From Staphylococcus lutrae (GTDB taxonomy: Bacteria; Bacillota; Bacilli; Staphylococcales; Staphylococcaceae): a DNA stretch of 64,000 bases. The stretch spans positions 744,001 to 808,000 of the forward strand of contig NZ_CP020773.1 of assembly GCF_002101335.1 (NCBI RefSeq). The letters run 5' to 3'. The position numbers and the translations under genes were made by a program. Below, piece after piece: positions 36,921-46,463 of the stretch (the first letter of the stretch is position 1; the number at the start of each line of letters is the position of its first letter). The notes under the pieces are model-generated. The model worked only from the letters and a program-made list of their open reading frames with translations, had not been told where the DNA came from and searched no databases.

Positions 36921-37559
36921 TTATTTGTCAGATTTCGTAAAATTTTTCCGTTTAAAGAGTGCAATTATAGCGAGAATTAATGCAACAATGCTCATTCCTC
37001 TCTCCAACCACGGTGATGAAGCCGCTGTTGTTTCCTCACTATCCGCTGTATCATGATGGTGAGATGTCTCCTCTTGCTGCATTGCACCATTTGCTTTTAC
37101 TACGGTTGTCGGTGCAGGCGTTTCACTCTTTTTATCGTCATCCGTCCACTTTACGACTTTACCATCTTCGTACGTTTGTATCGCTTTCCACTGATATGTA
37201 CCTTCTTTTTTCGGATTCGCGACAACAATTGGGAAATTCATATACTCATTTTGCCCGATGCCTTTACCTGTTGCAGTCCATGTCACTTTAGTGATTTCTC
37301 CGTTTTTGTTTTTCTCGAATGTGTGTTCAAAACCAGGAACAGGTTGCACTCCAGACAACGTGACATCTTTCGGGACTTCAAGTTCAATTTTTACTGTATT
37401 GCTGTCTCTTTCAACAGGAACGCGCACGTCATATTGCGCATATGATCCTGGCGTACTCACATTTGGATTCAATGTCACATGCGCTTCAGCAACTGAAGAA
37501 AGTGGCGCAAACAACACCATCACAGTTAAAACACTCGTATATAATTTAAATTTTTTCAT
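36921..37559 (-). CDS. YcnI-like DUF1775 copper-binding protein
   Basis: 212 residues. A signal peptide MKKFKLYTSVLTVMVLFAPLSSVAEA is cleaved before AHVTLNPN, leaving His27 (precursor numbering) at or near the new N-terminus, the copper-binding feature of the DUF1775 domain (about 27-150). A Pro/Thr and His-rich linker (HHHD) and a C-terminal membrane helix (MSIVALILAIIALFKRK) follow, so it is held at the outer face of the membrane. It begins 20 bases after copCD, in an operon resembling Bacillus ycnJ-ycnI. ATG 37559 is supported by AAGGAAGG. Confidence 0.85.
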   Translation of the reverse strand: MKKFKLYTSVLTVMVLFAPLSSVAEAHVTLNPNVSTPGSYAQYDVRVPVERDSNTVKIELEVPKDVTLSGVQPVPGFEHTFEKNKNGEITKVTWTATGKGIGQNEYMNFPIVVANPKKEGTYQWKAIQTYEDGKVVKWTDDDKKSETPAPTTVVKANGAMQQEETSHHHDTADSEETTAASSPWLERGMSIVALILAIIALFKRKNFTKSDK

Positions 37560-37579
37560 AATATTCCTTCCTTCTCCAT

Positions 37580-38827
37580 CTATAATGGGATTTGAATTTG
37601 GCTCATAATCACGCCAGCCAAAATCAAACATATTCCAATCACTAATTCAATATACAATAATGGTCGATGAACACGTCCGTGTTGTTTCATTGCCCAAAAC
37701 GTTTGTAATGCACCTAACATCATCATCACGATTGTCAAACCGATTTTCGCAAACCATAAACCACTGTATGCAGTTGAAGCAGTCACAATCGAAACAATCG
37801 ATGTTGCATCAATCGACATTAAAAGACCTGTCAAAATAATGAGCACAACAGCAAGTATATTTAATTTAAGCAATATATTTTTGATCGTTGCTATATGTCG
37901 TTTTCCTTGATGTTTGACGACATGTGCAACAAGATAAGTCAGACTCCCAAGCCATATCGCGATACCGAATAAATGCACGGTACGTAATAGGATTGAATAT
38001 AAAGGCATCTCCTGTGTCCATACATGTCCCGAAATAGCGAGACTAAGTAATATGAAAAGCGGCATGACCTTATACCAAAGCATTTCCATATTTTTTAAAG
38101 TAAATAATGCGAGTACGACAATCAAACTCAACATTGAAATGATAAAAGGAAACTGAAGCCACACGCTAAAATCAAGCTTTAAAATTTGGGTGATCACTGT
38201 TTCTGGCAATGTCATTAAATACACAATCGCAGCAGTAAAAGCACCCATCATAAGTAAGACAATGGCACTACGGTGGTGTGGAATCACATGATATGTCGGC
38301 ACTTTCTGACGGTCCATCAACCAATTAACGATATAAAGTCCTGTTAAAATAAGCAATGACGCTTGTAATAGAAAACGGACTAATCCAAACCAAAAGAATG
38401 CGTCTGTGTAAAATGGACCTGACGTGTCAATCGTATCTGCCGTTTTCTTACCCACAGAGAAATAATACTGGCCGTCGACTTCGTGCCCATCTAATGACAC
38501 GGCTTCCCAAGACACTTGATACGTCCCTTCTTTTACCTTTGATGCATCAAAATGAAGTGTTTGTGCTTTTCCCGACTCTTCAGGTTTTAACGTCGCAACT
38601 TCACTTCCTTGATCATCGTAAAGCATCATTTTAGAATAATCCGTGTAAACCGGCTCATTAAATTCGAGTTGAATCGTCTCTGGTGCTGTTTTAACGATTT
38701 CACTTTCATTCGGTGACTGTTTTTCTAAAGTTGCATGCGCTAAAGCATTGTTCGTGAAAGCTGAAAAAAATAATATAACAACCATGAGTGTAACAGTCGC
38801 TCTTATGAATTTTTTGAATAGGTTCAT
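37580..38827 (-). CDS. CopC-CopD fusion copper transport protein (YcnJ-like)
   Basis: 415 residues. A signal sequence (cleavage before HATLEKQSPNESE) exposes His31 at the N-terminus of a CopC domain (about 31-125), whose HATL..P.. and HEVDGQYYFSVG motifs match copper-binding CopC. Eight hydrophobic segments of a CopD domain follow (about 145-415, with HLFGIAIWLGSLTYL). Such fusions move copper across the membrane, usually for uptake in Bacillus YcnJ. It is the first gene of a probable three-gene unit with ycnI and DUF2871. No clear copper operator was recognised upstream. Confidence 0.87.
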   Translation of the reverse strand: MNLFKKFIRATVTLMVVILFFSAFTNNALAHATLEKQSPNESEIVKTAPETIQLEFNEPVYTDYSKMMLYDDQGSEVATLKPEESGKAQTLHFDASKVKEGTYQVSWEAVSLDGHEVDGQYYFSVGKKTADTIDTSGPFYTDAFFWFGLVRFLLQASLLILTGLYIVNWLMDRQKVPTYHVIPHHRSAIVLLMMGAFTAAIVYLMTLPETVITQILKLDFSVWLQFPFIISMLSLIVVLALFTLKNMEMLWYKVMPLFILLSLAISGHVWTQEMPLYSILLRTVHLFGIAIWLGSLTYLVAHVVKHQGKRHIATIKNILLKLNILAVVLIILTGLLMSIDATSIVSIVTASTAYSGLWFAKIGLTIVMMMLGALQTFWAMKQHGRVHRPLLYIELVIGICLILAGVIMSQIQIPL

Positions 38828-39092
38828 TCATGTCTCCCCTCGAATCATCATTAAAAGTCGACAAAAACAAAAATATGTCGCCTTTTCAAATTCTACCAAA
38901 ACATTAAATGAATACAATCATTTTGTTTATGCTTCAAATTATTGTCACTTTATAGATTTTTTCATATTCATTCAACTATTATTTTTATTAAATATACAAA
39001 AACTTAATTATACTATAAAATTTACGTACACCCATTGACTATGAAGGTGCACATTGTAACGTCTGACCGACAAATATGACCACCTTTCGTTA

Positions 39093-39131
39093 ATATAAAA
39101 GCCGAGTCCTTGCGGCTCTCGGCTTTTATAT
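39093..39131. terminator. Terminator of nptA
   Basis: ATATAAAAGCCGAG (39093-39106) pairs perfectly with CTCGGCTTTTATAT (39118-39131). It ends nptA on the minus strand. The rest of 38828-39173 is AT-rich and holds the copCD ribosome binding site but no recognised operator. Confidence 0.85.
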
Positions 39132-39173
39132 TAAAGGCGTGTATACATACGTCGCGCCTCAATCCATTCTATT

Positions 39174-40832
39174 TTATATTGTTAGCGTATCATCAACCGA
39201 TACATCATCATTTAAACCGACCATCGCTTCTGTAATATTACGTGAGTGATAGCCAATACGTTCTAACACAGAAATCATATCAACGTACAAGAGTCCTCCA
39301 TCCGTTGAACATGTGCCATGATTCAAACGCTTAATGTGTCCTTTTCGCAACTTATGTTCAATATTAAAGGCTTCCCGACTCCGTTCAACTACTTCATCTT
39401 TTTTTGTCGTATCATACACATCTAAAGTATCCATCGCTTTACTAAATGATTCACCAACGAAGCGATACAATTTTTCTATCCCTTTTTGTGCATCGACTGT
39501 TAATGTCGTCTGTTTCGACTTTTGAACATCCATTTGATCGATATACGTCTCAATCAATTCCGACACTTTCAATATCGATCGATTCACATCAAACATCACA
39601 GACAGTCGTTCCACATCTTTTTTACTGATTGACTTCGTTGATATGCGCACAAGATAGTGACGTATCGATTCACTAATCGTTTCGACCGCTTGATGCTTTT
39701 GTTGTACCGTCATCATCGTTTTTTTATCTTGTTTTGACAGACCTTTGACGTCATCGAGCATGGATTGGACAATTTGCCCAATATTTTGTAATTCTTTTTG
39801 CGTTTCTTGCAAAGCCACACCAGGCGCGAGATAAACTAAATCTTTGTTTAAGTGTTGTGGTTTGTAATCTTCTGTCACATCTTTCCCCGGTACAATTCTC
39901 GTAACGAGCCAAGCTAAGACACCGACAAACGGCAATTGTATGAGCGTATTCGTGACATTAAATACCCCGTGTGCAAAAGCAATCGTCATGGCAGGTTTCA
40001 AATGCCATGCTGCTTGCAACACGCCCATCAAATGCGTCACAACGGGTAAGAGTAAAGCAAAAATAATGACCCCTACAACATTAAAAATCACATGTACGAA
40101 AGCCGCACGTTTTGCCGCTAAAGAGCCTGCTAAACTTGCTAAAACTGCGGTGATTGTCGTTCCAACATTATCCCCTAAGAGCACGGGAATCGCACCCGTT
40201 AAGTCTACAAGGTTTTGACTGTAAAATTCTTGTAAAATTCCAATTGTTGCACTTGAACTTTGTACAAGCGCCGTCAACCCTATTCCTGCCAGAATACCGT
40301 ATACAGGATGAGACGACATATCCAACATCAGTTGCTTAAAACCATCTAAATCCGCAAGAGGTTTTACTGCACCTCCCATAAATTCTAAACCAAAAAACAA
40401 CGAACCAAATCCGAACAAGATACGTCCAATGTGATTCATTTTCGAACGCTTGAAAAAGAAAATCATGAATGCGCCTAAAGCCAATATCGGCATCGCATAT
40501 TCACCTAAATCAATGCCTATAATAAATGCCGTGACTGTCGTCCCAATGTTCGCCCCCATAATGACACCAATGGCTTGCTTTAACGTCATAAAACCGGCAG
40601 TCACTAAACCAATGGTAATGACAGTCGTTCCAGAACTACTTTGAATCAGTATCGTCACAATCATCCCGGCTAGAACCCCTAATGCAGGATGCGATGTGAA
40701 TTTATTTAAAATGTTACGCAATCGGTCTCCAGCTGATGCTTGGAGTCCATCTCCCATTATTTTTAAACCGTAAAGGAAAATACCTAGGCCACCTAAAAAC
40801 GAAAAGATGACTTCAGTTATCGACATTCCCAT
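39174..40832 (-). CDS. nptA: Na+/phosphate cotransporter NptA-like
   Basis: 552 residues. Two repeated membrane halves carry the Na_Pi_cotrans signature QSSSGTTVITIG (near residue 64) and QSSSATIGILQEF (near 190), each followed by G-A/D-N-x-GTT. A cytosolic PhoU-like helical domain occupies about residues 345-540. It imports phosphate with sodium. In S. aureus NptA is PhoPR-controlled, and PhoP-like repeats lie upstream here. GAGGTG precedes the ATG. It is monocistronic. Confidence 0.88.
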   Translation of the reverse strand: MGMSITEVIFSFLGGLGIFLYGLKIMGDGLQASAGDRLRNILNKFTSHPALGVLAGMIVTILIQSSSGTTVITIGLVTAGFMTLKQAIGVIMGANIGTTVTAFIIGIDLGEYAMPILALGAFMIFFFKRSKMNHIGRILFGFGSLFFGLEFMGGAVKPLADLDGFKQLMLDMSSHPVYGILAGIGLTALVQSSSATIGILQEFYSQNLVDLTGAIPVLLGDNVGTTITAVLASLAGSLAAKRAAFVHVIFNVVGVIIFALLLPVVTHLMGVLQAAWHLKPAMTIAFAHGVFNVTNTLIQLPFVGVLAWLVTRIVPGKDVTEDYKPQHLNKDLVYLAPGVALQETQKELQNIGQIVQSMLDDVKGLSKQDKKTMMTVQQKHQAVETISESIRHYLVRISTKSISKKDVERLSVMFDVNRSILKVSELIETYIDQMDVQKSKQTTLTVDAQKGIEKLYRFVGESFSKAMDTLDVYDTTKKDEVVERSREAFNIEHKLRKGHIKRLNHGTCSTDGGLLYVDMISVLERIGYHSRNITEAMVGLNDDVSVDDTLTI

Positions 40833-40929
40833 TTTTTCACCTCAATATAAAATTTGTAAACATGGAGTTGTGAAGTCGGTCATACTTCAACATCCTAGCC
40901 ATACGAATAACCATGTATGATTCATTTAG

Positions 40930-40961
40930 ATTATGCCTTATCATTGTAAATTTAATGTTAA
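40930..40961 (-). promoter_or_regulatory. PhoP-box-like repeats and promoter before nptA
   Basis: On the minus strand TTAACA (40956-40961), five bases, then TTTACA (40945-40950) fit the 11-base-period PhoP box. Weaker hexamers (TTCATG, TTAAAT) continue the period upstream. A -10 CATAAT lies at 40930-40935. The start codon is about 100 bases downstream. PhoP control is inference. Confidence 0.6.
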
Positions 40962-41083
40962 GATTTCATGAATTTTAATTTAATATGACAGAATTTTCAA
41001 ATATATTCATTAAAGATAAATCGATTATTATATATTTTAATCCAGTTATGTAATATGATGGAGTTAAGATAAAAATGAGTCGC

Positions 41084-41112
41084 ATTGTACAATAGGCTTC
41101 TCTCGGCTGCAA
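41084..41112 (-). promoter_or_regulatory. Second sigma-A-type promoter facing nptA
   Basis: -35 TTGCAG (41107-41112) and -10 TACAAT (41084-41089) are separated by exactly 17 bases. Transcription would give an AT-rich leader of about 245 bases before nptA, or a separate short RNA. No riboswitch was recognised in it. No other signal was recognised in 40962-41320 beyond the ribosome binding site of the MarR gene. Confidence 0.5.
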
Positions 41113-41320
41113 CGCGAGTCTTGCTAATATGATATTAAAAGCATGAAACGCCTCGTATATCATCAATTTTCAGAACAGGCCCTCGCTCAAACATCTGTTA
41201 TCTCGATGTTGATGAACGAATCATTTTAGAGATAAGAAGTGTTTTGACAATGAAAGACCCATGACAGATTCACATTTCTTTACTATAATGTAAAAGAGTT
41301 TTCAGAAAAGGAAGTTTAAC

Positions 41321-41779
41321 ATGTCTCAAAATAATGATTACGAATTGTTTCTTTTTTATTATGCCTATCAAACATTTACAAAGACTGCTGATGAAATCAT
41401 TGCTGAATACGACATGAGCCGTCAACATCATCGTTTTCTTTTTTTCATTAATAAATTACCTGGCATTACAACAAAAAAATTACTCGAAAATCTGGAAATT
41501 TCAAAACAAGGTTCTCATGCGACATTAAAATTACTCAAAGCAAAAGGATTGATTTATGATGAACCTGATTTAACAGACCGTCGTTTGAAGCGGCTTTTTC
41601 CAACAAAAGAAGGCAAAGCTTTGATTGGCAAGTTAAATCAAGCACAAAGTGAAATGTTTAATCGAATAAAGACCCAATACGGTGATAACTGGTATGCCAT
41701 TATGGAAGGTTTTGCCGCTTATCGTCAAGGGTATCAAGACATTAAACATTTGAAACATGACATTGAAGAAGGTGATTAG
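41321..41779 (+). CDS. MarR-family regulator
   Basis: 152 residues, winged helix: LLENLEISKQGSHATLKLLKAKGLIYDEPDLTDRRLKRLFPTKEG contains the recognition helix (SKQGSHATLKLLKAKGLI) and the D-x-R-DRR wing typical of MarR proteins. The ligand is unknown. It ends two bases before the CorA gene, so the two are cotranscribed, and it may control the transporter or something elsewhere. AAGGAAG precedes the ATG. Confidence 0.85.
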   Translation: MSQNNDYELFLFYYAYQTFTKTADEIIAEYDMSRQHHRFLFFINKLPGITTKKLLENLEISKQGSHATLKLLKAKGLIYDEPDLTDRRLKRLFPTKEGKALIGKLNQAQSEMFNRIKTQYGDNWYAIMEGFAAYRQGYQDIKHLKHDIEEGD

Positions 41780-41781
41780 CC

Positions 41782-42720
41782 GTGATTAAAGCGTACCAAA
41801 ATGATGCAGAGCTCCATATCATTGAAACAACAGATTGGCAAGGTGCACAGTGGCTTAACGTTGTCAAACCGACACATGAAGAGATTCAACAGCTGATTGA
41901 TTTATACGGATTTCCTAAGGACTATTTAGAAGATGCTCTAGATAGTGAAGAAAGTTCACGTATTGAATACGATGATGATAGTGGCTACTCATTAATTATT
42001 AGTGACTTACCCATCACTAAATCTGGACAGTATAAATTAAAAAGTTTTACGACGCTCCCATTAGGGATCATTATAGGGAAAGACATTATTGTGACAGTCT
42101 GTGCAAAACCATTCCCTTATTTTCATCATTTATTACAAAAACCAGTGAATTTGAAATATAAAAGTCAGTTCGCATTGAAACTCATGTATGATATGGCTGC
42201 TCAGTTTAATCGCAGTTTACGATTACTCAATAAGGAACGCCGGCTAGTGGAATATAATTTACAACATCGGGTGACGAATCAACGTCTCTATTTATTGAGC
42301 GAAATTGAAAAGAGTCTCGTCTACTTTCTAGCCTCTTTAAAAACAAACTCGTCAACAATCCGTCATTTGTTCCGTTTACCTGCCATTAAACGTTTTGACG
42401 AAGATGAGGAGTTGTTGGAAGACTTAATCAATGAACACCAACAAGCTGTGGAATCGACGGAACTTTATTTACGTATTGTCGAAAGTATGTCGAATTCTTA
42501 CGCATCGTTACTTTCAAATCAATTGAACACAACGATGAAGACGTTAACCATTTTCACTGTGTTATTAACGCTCCCTACCCTCGTCTTTAGTTTCTTCGGT
42601 ATGAACGTTCCTTTACCTATTGATACAAGCAGTGCATTATCTTGGTTAATTACGATTCTGATTTCTATCATACTCGTCATCATCATGTTCACATTTCTTT
42701 GGCGCAGTGACAAGCTTTGA
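41782..42720 (+). CDS. CorA-family divalent cation transporter
   Basis: 312 residues. A large cytosolic N-terminal domain with long helices (about 1-250) precedes two membrane helices. The first ends with the signature FFGMN followed by VPLP, diagnostic of CorA selectivity. It likely carries Mg2+ or Co2+/Ni2+ as a pentamer; specificity is not readable. The start is GTG, with AAGGTG supplied by the end of the MarR gene, and the stop of that gene is two bases upstream, giving coupled translation. Confidence 0.88.
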   Translation: MIKAYQNDAELHIIETTDWQGAQWLNVVKPTHEEIQQLIDLYGFPKDYLEDALDSEESSRIEYDDDSGYSLIISDLPITKSGQYKLKSFTTLPLGIIIGKDIIVTVCAKPFPYFHHLLQKPVNLKYKSQFALKLMYDMAAQFNRSLRLLNKERRLVEYNLQHRVTNQRLYLLSEIEKSLVYFLASLKTNSSTIRHLFRLPAIKRFDEDEELLEDLINEHQQAVESTELYLRIVESMSNSYASLLSNQLNTTMKTLTIFTVLLTLPTLVFSFFGMNVPLPIDTSSALSWLITILISIILVIIMFTFLWRSDKL

Positions 42721-42758
42721 CGATAAACGATTTAACCCCGATCGTGTAGGGATTCATA

Positions 42759-42800
42759 CGCCTCTAAAAGTTAGAATTCAAAACGCAACTTTTAGGGGCG
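42759..42800. repeat. Palindrome family copy 3, downstream of corA
   Basis: CGCCTCTAAAAGTT (42759-42772) pairs with AACTTTTAGGGGCG (42787-42800), loop AGAATTCAAAACGC. Unlike copies 1 and 2, no T-run follows on either strand, so it is not a standard intrinsic terminator. The rest of 42721-43050 is AT-rich without a recognised gene. Confidence 0.7.
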
Positions 42801-43055
42801 GTATTGATTCACACGAAACACATACACACCCGATACGAATCCCCCATCTCCTAAAACAATGGATGCGCGCGATTAAACATTGCATTTTCTGCCATGCGCT
42901 AACTTCTTGTCTCCCCCTCTAAATTTTTACTACATTTTTTCACTTGAATATGTCTTTTCTTTAAACACGATTGTTTCCAATGCATATAAAGCGCGCATTA
43001 ATATGTCTTTATTTTTCCACTTTAAGTCTTTCTTTTTACAATACGCTCAACATTA

Positions 43056-43085
43056 TTGTCGACACACATTCAAAAACTTTATAAT
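43056..43085 (+). promoter_or_regulatory. Promoter of rsp
   Basis: -35 TTGTCG (43056-43061) and -10 TATAAT (43080-43085) with an 18-base spacer, about 64 bases before the start codon. Confidence 0.6.
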
Positions 43086-43148
43086 GATGTATATTTATTA
43101 AATCATTTCAAAAGTTTTGAAAAATATTGAATTTGAAAGAGGATCATT

Positions 43149-45260
43149 ATGCGAGGCATCACTATTGAATTAATGAAACAACATTCATCTACTTCTTATC
43201 GTTTATTCAACCGTGTAGAGTTATTCGTTTCATTTGAAGGCGTCCTGACTCTCGTATTGAACGGTAAAGTTACTCACTTTTATCACCAAGTTGCGATTGT
43301 TAATCCAAACGACATCGTTAAAGTAAAAGCTGCACAAGCCGTTGCGAAAATTTCAATTCCATTGCACTATTTTTCTAAATATGAACCTCAATACTTACAA
43401 GGCTATTTCAACTATCACAAATTATCATCCCACAACAAAATCAAAACACAAATCAAACAAATCATCGCTGAAACCAATACGAAAAAACATTATGACCTGT
43501 TCACAGTTATCATAAAAACACTTCTATCCGAATGTTTTATCCTAACGGGTACAACTTATGTGCCACGTATTCAAGTCAAAAGTATTTTATTCAATAACAT
43601 CATGGACTATGTACACGAAAAGCCTTATGCTCGCGTCTCACTCCAAGAACTCAGTGAACATTTTTTTGTTTCAGAGTCTTATATTTCGACATTGTTCAAT
43701 AAATTTTTGGACTATAATTTTAAAAAATATTTCGTCTCGCTCAAAATAGGGCTTTCTATTTACCAACTGCTTACCACAAATGAGTCGATTAACCAGATTG
43801 CTTTGCACTATCAATTTAGCAGTTACAACCATTATTCCAAACAATTCAAACGTTTTATCGGCATCAGTCCGATTTCATTTCGAAAACAAATTCAACAATA
43901 TGACACGTCTGTCACCATCGAACCCTTTGATCATCAATATTTTGAAGGTCATTTAACTTACTCAAAAGATAAACCTAACACGCAAAAATTTATTAGCATT
44001 TACTTCAATCAGATTCGAAAAACACAAGAAATTCCAGCCAAAACGGTATTTCTCGAAGTGGAAAAGATGGATGAAATCAGCCAAATTTTTGCTCGTGAAC
44101 AAGCACATCATGTACAACCTATAAAAAATCATATGCTTTATTTTAATTCTGCTTCAAATCAACCTATTGTATTTGAACGTATGGAGGAAATTGAACTTTT
44201 AAGTGAATTAATTAATAAACATCACTATCAAGTGGCCTATCATCTCACTTCCATGCCATGTTATGAAACGTTTAAAACACACTTTTTTTATCCGTTATTA
44301 GATGTCATAGAACAGTCTATGGCACATCCTGCATCGTTCAAACTCAATCTCGTATTAGAGGATGCGACATTATCAGAACAAGACTTGCAATTCATCATGC
44401 ATGAAATGAAAACACTGTATGCGCCATGCCAATTCACATTGAATGTACCCGTCCTGTTTCCAAAAAAAGCGTTATCGAAGTATAAATCCAGAAGGGCTCA
44501 CAATATAAAATATGACTATTATATGATGGATATGCTCGAAATTTATCATTCTCAGCCAATGCCCCTTGCGAAAGGCTATGCTGGAAGTCCATTTCATCAA
44601 CAATTCAATCAATGGATAGAAAGTGTGGCATGGGAAAATCAGCCTATCTTATTATCGGGTCTCATCGATTGGATGACAACGCAACCCCATCATATATTAC
44701 ACACGGATCAATTTTTAGACATTGTGTTAAAAATGCATCCAGCGATCAAAGGGTTCACCCTCCCATTCATTGGCAAAAACTCTGAAGCATTAGGCTATTA
44801 TACTGCATTGGGGCATCAAACCGCATTACAGCACGTATACCATTTAATGCGACCGTTCAACAATGCGACTTGTGCCATTGGAACGCATTACATTATGCAC
44901 GAATCGCCAACCGCTTACGACATCTTGTTATTCCATCCGTTACAATATGAAAATCACCCTACGTCGCTAACTTATGCTTTATATGGAACACTCGAGTTAC
45001 AGCAACATTTTGTTGTCGCATATACGTATCACCCTCAATATAGTAATATCGATCAAATATTAAATAAAAAAATACAAGATTACTATTTGCCTGCGCACTA
45101 TCAAGCAAAGATCCATTCAACCAATCAACTACTCTTTAGCATGCAGCTTCACCATTTTGGTCAATCACGTTATCTCACAACATTGCTTGCAGGTGAAATC
45201 CGATTCATTCATATTAGTAAAACCCCTTCGCATCCTCAATCGGATATCTTAAAAAAATAA
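43149..45260 (+). CDS. rsp: Rsp, large AraC-family global regulator
   Basis: 703 residues, far longer than ordinary AraC proteins and matching the ~701 of S. aureus Rsp. Residues ~1-110 are cupin-like, and the helix-turn-helix pair spans about 155-255 (LQELSEHFFVSESYISTLFNKFLDYNFKKY and INQIALHYQFSSYNHYSKQFKRFIGISPISFR). A ~440-residue C-terminal region follows that resembles a degenerate glycosidase-like barrel seen in Rsp and Rbf. Rsp controls agr, surface proteins and haemolysis in S. aureus. Rbf has the same plan (about 716 residues), so the Rsp name rests on length and neighbourhood. Confidence 0.75.
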   Translation: MRGITIELMKQHSSTSYRLFNRVELFVSFEGVLTLVLNGKVTHFYHQVAIVNPNDIVKVKAAQAVAKISIPLHYFSKYEPQYLQGYFNYHKLSSHNKIKTQIKQIIAETNTKKHYDLFTVIIKTLLSECFILTGTTYVPRIQVKSILFNNIMDYVHEKPYARVSLQELSEHFFVSESYISTLFNKFLDYNFKKYFVSLKIGLSIYQLLTTNESINQIALHYQFSSYNHYSKQFKRFIGISPISFRKQIQQYDTSVTIEPFDHQYFEGHLTYSKDKPNTQKFISIYFNQIRKTQEIPAKTVFLEVEKMDEISQIFAREQAHHVQPIKNHMLYFNSASNQPIVFERMEEIELLSELINKHHYQVAYHLTSMPCYETFKTHFFYPLLDVIEQSMAHPASFKLNLVLEDATLSEQDLQFIMHEMKTLYAPCQFTLNVPVLFPKKALSKYKSRRAHNIKYDYYMMDMLEIYHSQPMPLAKGYAGSPFHQQFNQWIESVAWENQPILLSGLIDWMTTQPHHILHTDQFLDIVLKMHPAIKGFTLPFIGKNSEALGYYTALGHQTALQHVYHLMRPFNNATCAIGTHYIMHESPTAYDILLFHPLQYENHPTSLTYALYGTLELQQHFVVAYTYHPQYSNIDQILNKKIQDYYLPAHYQAKIHSTNQLLFSMQLHHFGQSRYLTTLLAGEIRFIHISKTPSHPQSDILKK

Positions 45261-45300
45261 AGGTTAAGGTGAGGCAAACAACGGCCTCATCTTAACCTTT
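45259..45300 (+). terminator. Terminator of rsp
   Basis: AAAGGTTAAGGTGAGGC pairs with GCCTCATCTTAACCTTT (one G-U) over an eight-base loop, directly after the rsp stop. Confidence 0.82.
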
Positions 45301-45511
45301 ACACAATGCTTATATTCGTTCGACATAACGATAGGATACAAAAAGAGGGTGCTTATCCATCATCAAATCTTATCGCATTTCGCTCACGGTTGAATCTTAA
45401 GTCACGCCCTAAAAAGTAGACGGGTTTGTTGCAACTGTGTTAGGGGTCGTTTAGAGAGCCTGAGAGGATATCAACACTCAAACACCACACACGATGTCAC
45501 ACCAAAGATGT

Positions 45512-45778
45512 TTATGAATCACTGATTTCTTTTTTCTCCCCAAACGCAATATCGTATTCAGGATGATTGATGTGATATCGGACATATAATTGTATCGCAC
45601 GTTTCACCGATTCAATGAATGTATGATCTGCTGTAGGCATACTATGAAAATAAGCTAAAATTTTTTCTGGTTGATAGAGTGACTTTGGATAGCCTGTATC
45701 ATTTTTAATAAATGCGGCTAAATCACCTAAAGGCGTTTCATCGCCTAAAAAATCCAACATAAAATCATAAAAACACAT
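45512..45778 (-). CDS. YozE SAM-like domain small protein
   Basis: 88 residues. FYDFMLDFLGDETPLGDLAAFIKNDTGYPKSLYQPEKILAYFHSMPTADHTFIESVKRAIQLY resembles the YozE_SAM_like (UPF0346) family of ~70-residue proteins, with an early FYDF, a D-x-P-K segment and a final aromatic helix. The function is unknown. AGAGGTGAAGC precedes the ATG. The C-terminal tail (FGEKKEISDS) extends beyond the family norm. It stands alone on the minus strand between rsp and the next plus-strand gene. Confidence 0.7.
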   Translation of the reverse strand: MCFYDFMLDFLGDETPLGDLAAFIKNDTGYPKSLYQPEKILAYFHSMPTADHTFIESVKRAIQLYVRYHINHPEYDIAFGEKKEISDS

Positions 45779-46064
45779 TGCTTCACCTCTATTTTTATGA
45801 GCTTTCTCTATAATAACATTTAAAAACTAATTTTAAAATATATATCTTTTAAAATGTAATTGTATAAATCAGCAAAATAAAATGAGGTCACGAAAAAGAC
45901 ACATTTTAATTAAAGTAATCCTTTCTGAAAATAAAACAATTCGCTACAATAGAGGATAGACAATACGCGTTTGTGCATGTCACATACTGAAGGTTGTGGT
46001 ATGGATTAAATGTACCATGCTTCTCCACTTGTCAGCAGATTAGTAGAATAAAGGAGCCCTATAA

Positions 46065-46412
46065 ATGAAAGAAAAACAAACGATTGGTATCGTATTAATT
46101 GTTGCAATGCTATTTTTGACGGTGGGTGTTATCGCTGCGATGATGCTTTCAGGTCAAAAAGAAATATATTATGGCTATATGAAAAGTGATACCGTAGCTG
46201 AAAAAGTTGTGCGTGAATCTGATAAAACAGTCACTGAAAATGTAACCATTCCAACTGATGCGCATTTCAAACCTCAAAAAGGGGATTTTGTAAAACTCGT
46301 TACAAAGAAGCATCATCCGAATCAATTTATTAAAAAAGAGATTGTCTCTCATGACAGTATTCCGCATGGGTTAATGATGAAAATTCATGAGATGCATCAA
46401 CATATGCATTAA
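46065..46412 (+). CDS. Small membrane-anchored protein, unknown function
   Basis: 115 residues. One N-terminal hydrophobic segment (IGIVLIVAMLFLTVGVIAAMML, about 7-28) acts as an anchor or uncleaved signal. The outside domain (~85 residues) is basic and ends HEMHQHMH, a His/Met-rich tail that could bind metal; this is only a suggestion. No family is recognised. GGAG precedes the ATG and a strong terminator follows. Confidence 0.72.
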   Translation: MKEKQTIGIVLIVAMLFLTVGVIAAMMLSGQKEIYYGYMKSDTVAEKVVRESDKTVTENVTIPTDAHFKPQKGDFVKLVTKKHHPNQFIKKEIVSHDSIPHGLMMKIHEMHQHMH

Positions 46413-46420
46413 AAAATTTA

Positions 46421-46463
46421 AAGGTGTCGCCATAGCAACTGACAATGGCGACACCTTTTTTTG
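46421..46463 (+). terminator. Terminator after the small membrane-anchored protein gene
   Basis: AAAGGTGTCGCCAT (46421-46434) pairs with ATGGCGACACCTTT, followed by a T-run. Confidence 0.9.

Noticed and set aside
40975..41166. Possible 63-codon gene upstream of nptA on the minus strand
   Set aside because: The segment is better explained by promoter and leader sequence; no ribosome binding site and no recognisable protein.
40833..41320. Mg2+ riboswitch (M-box) suspected because corA lies nearby
   Set aside because: No conserved M-box helices were recognised, and the region faces nptA and a MarR gene.
43558..43749. 63-codon frame inside rsp
   Set aside because: Alternate-frame shadow without start signals.
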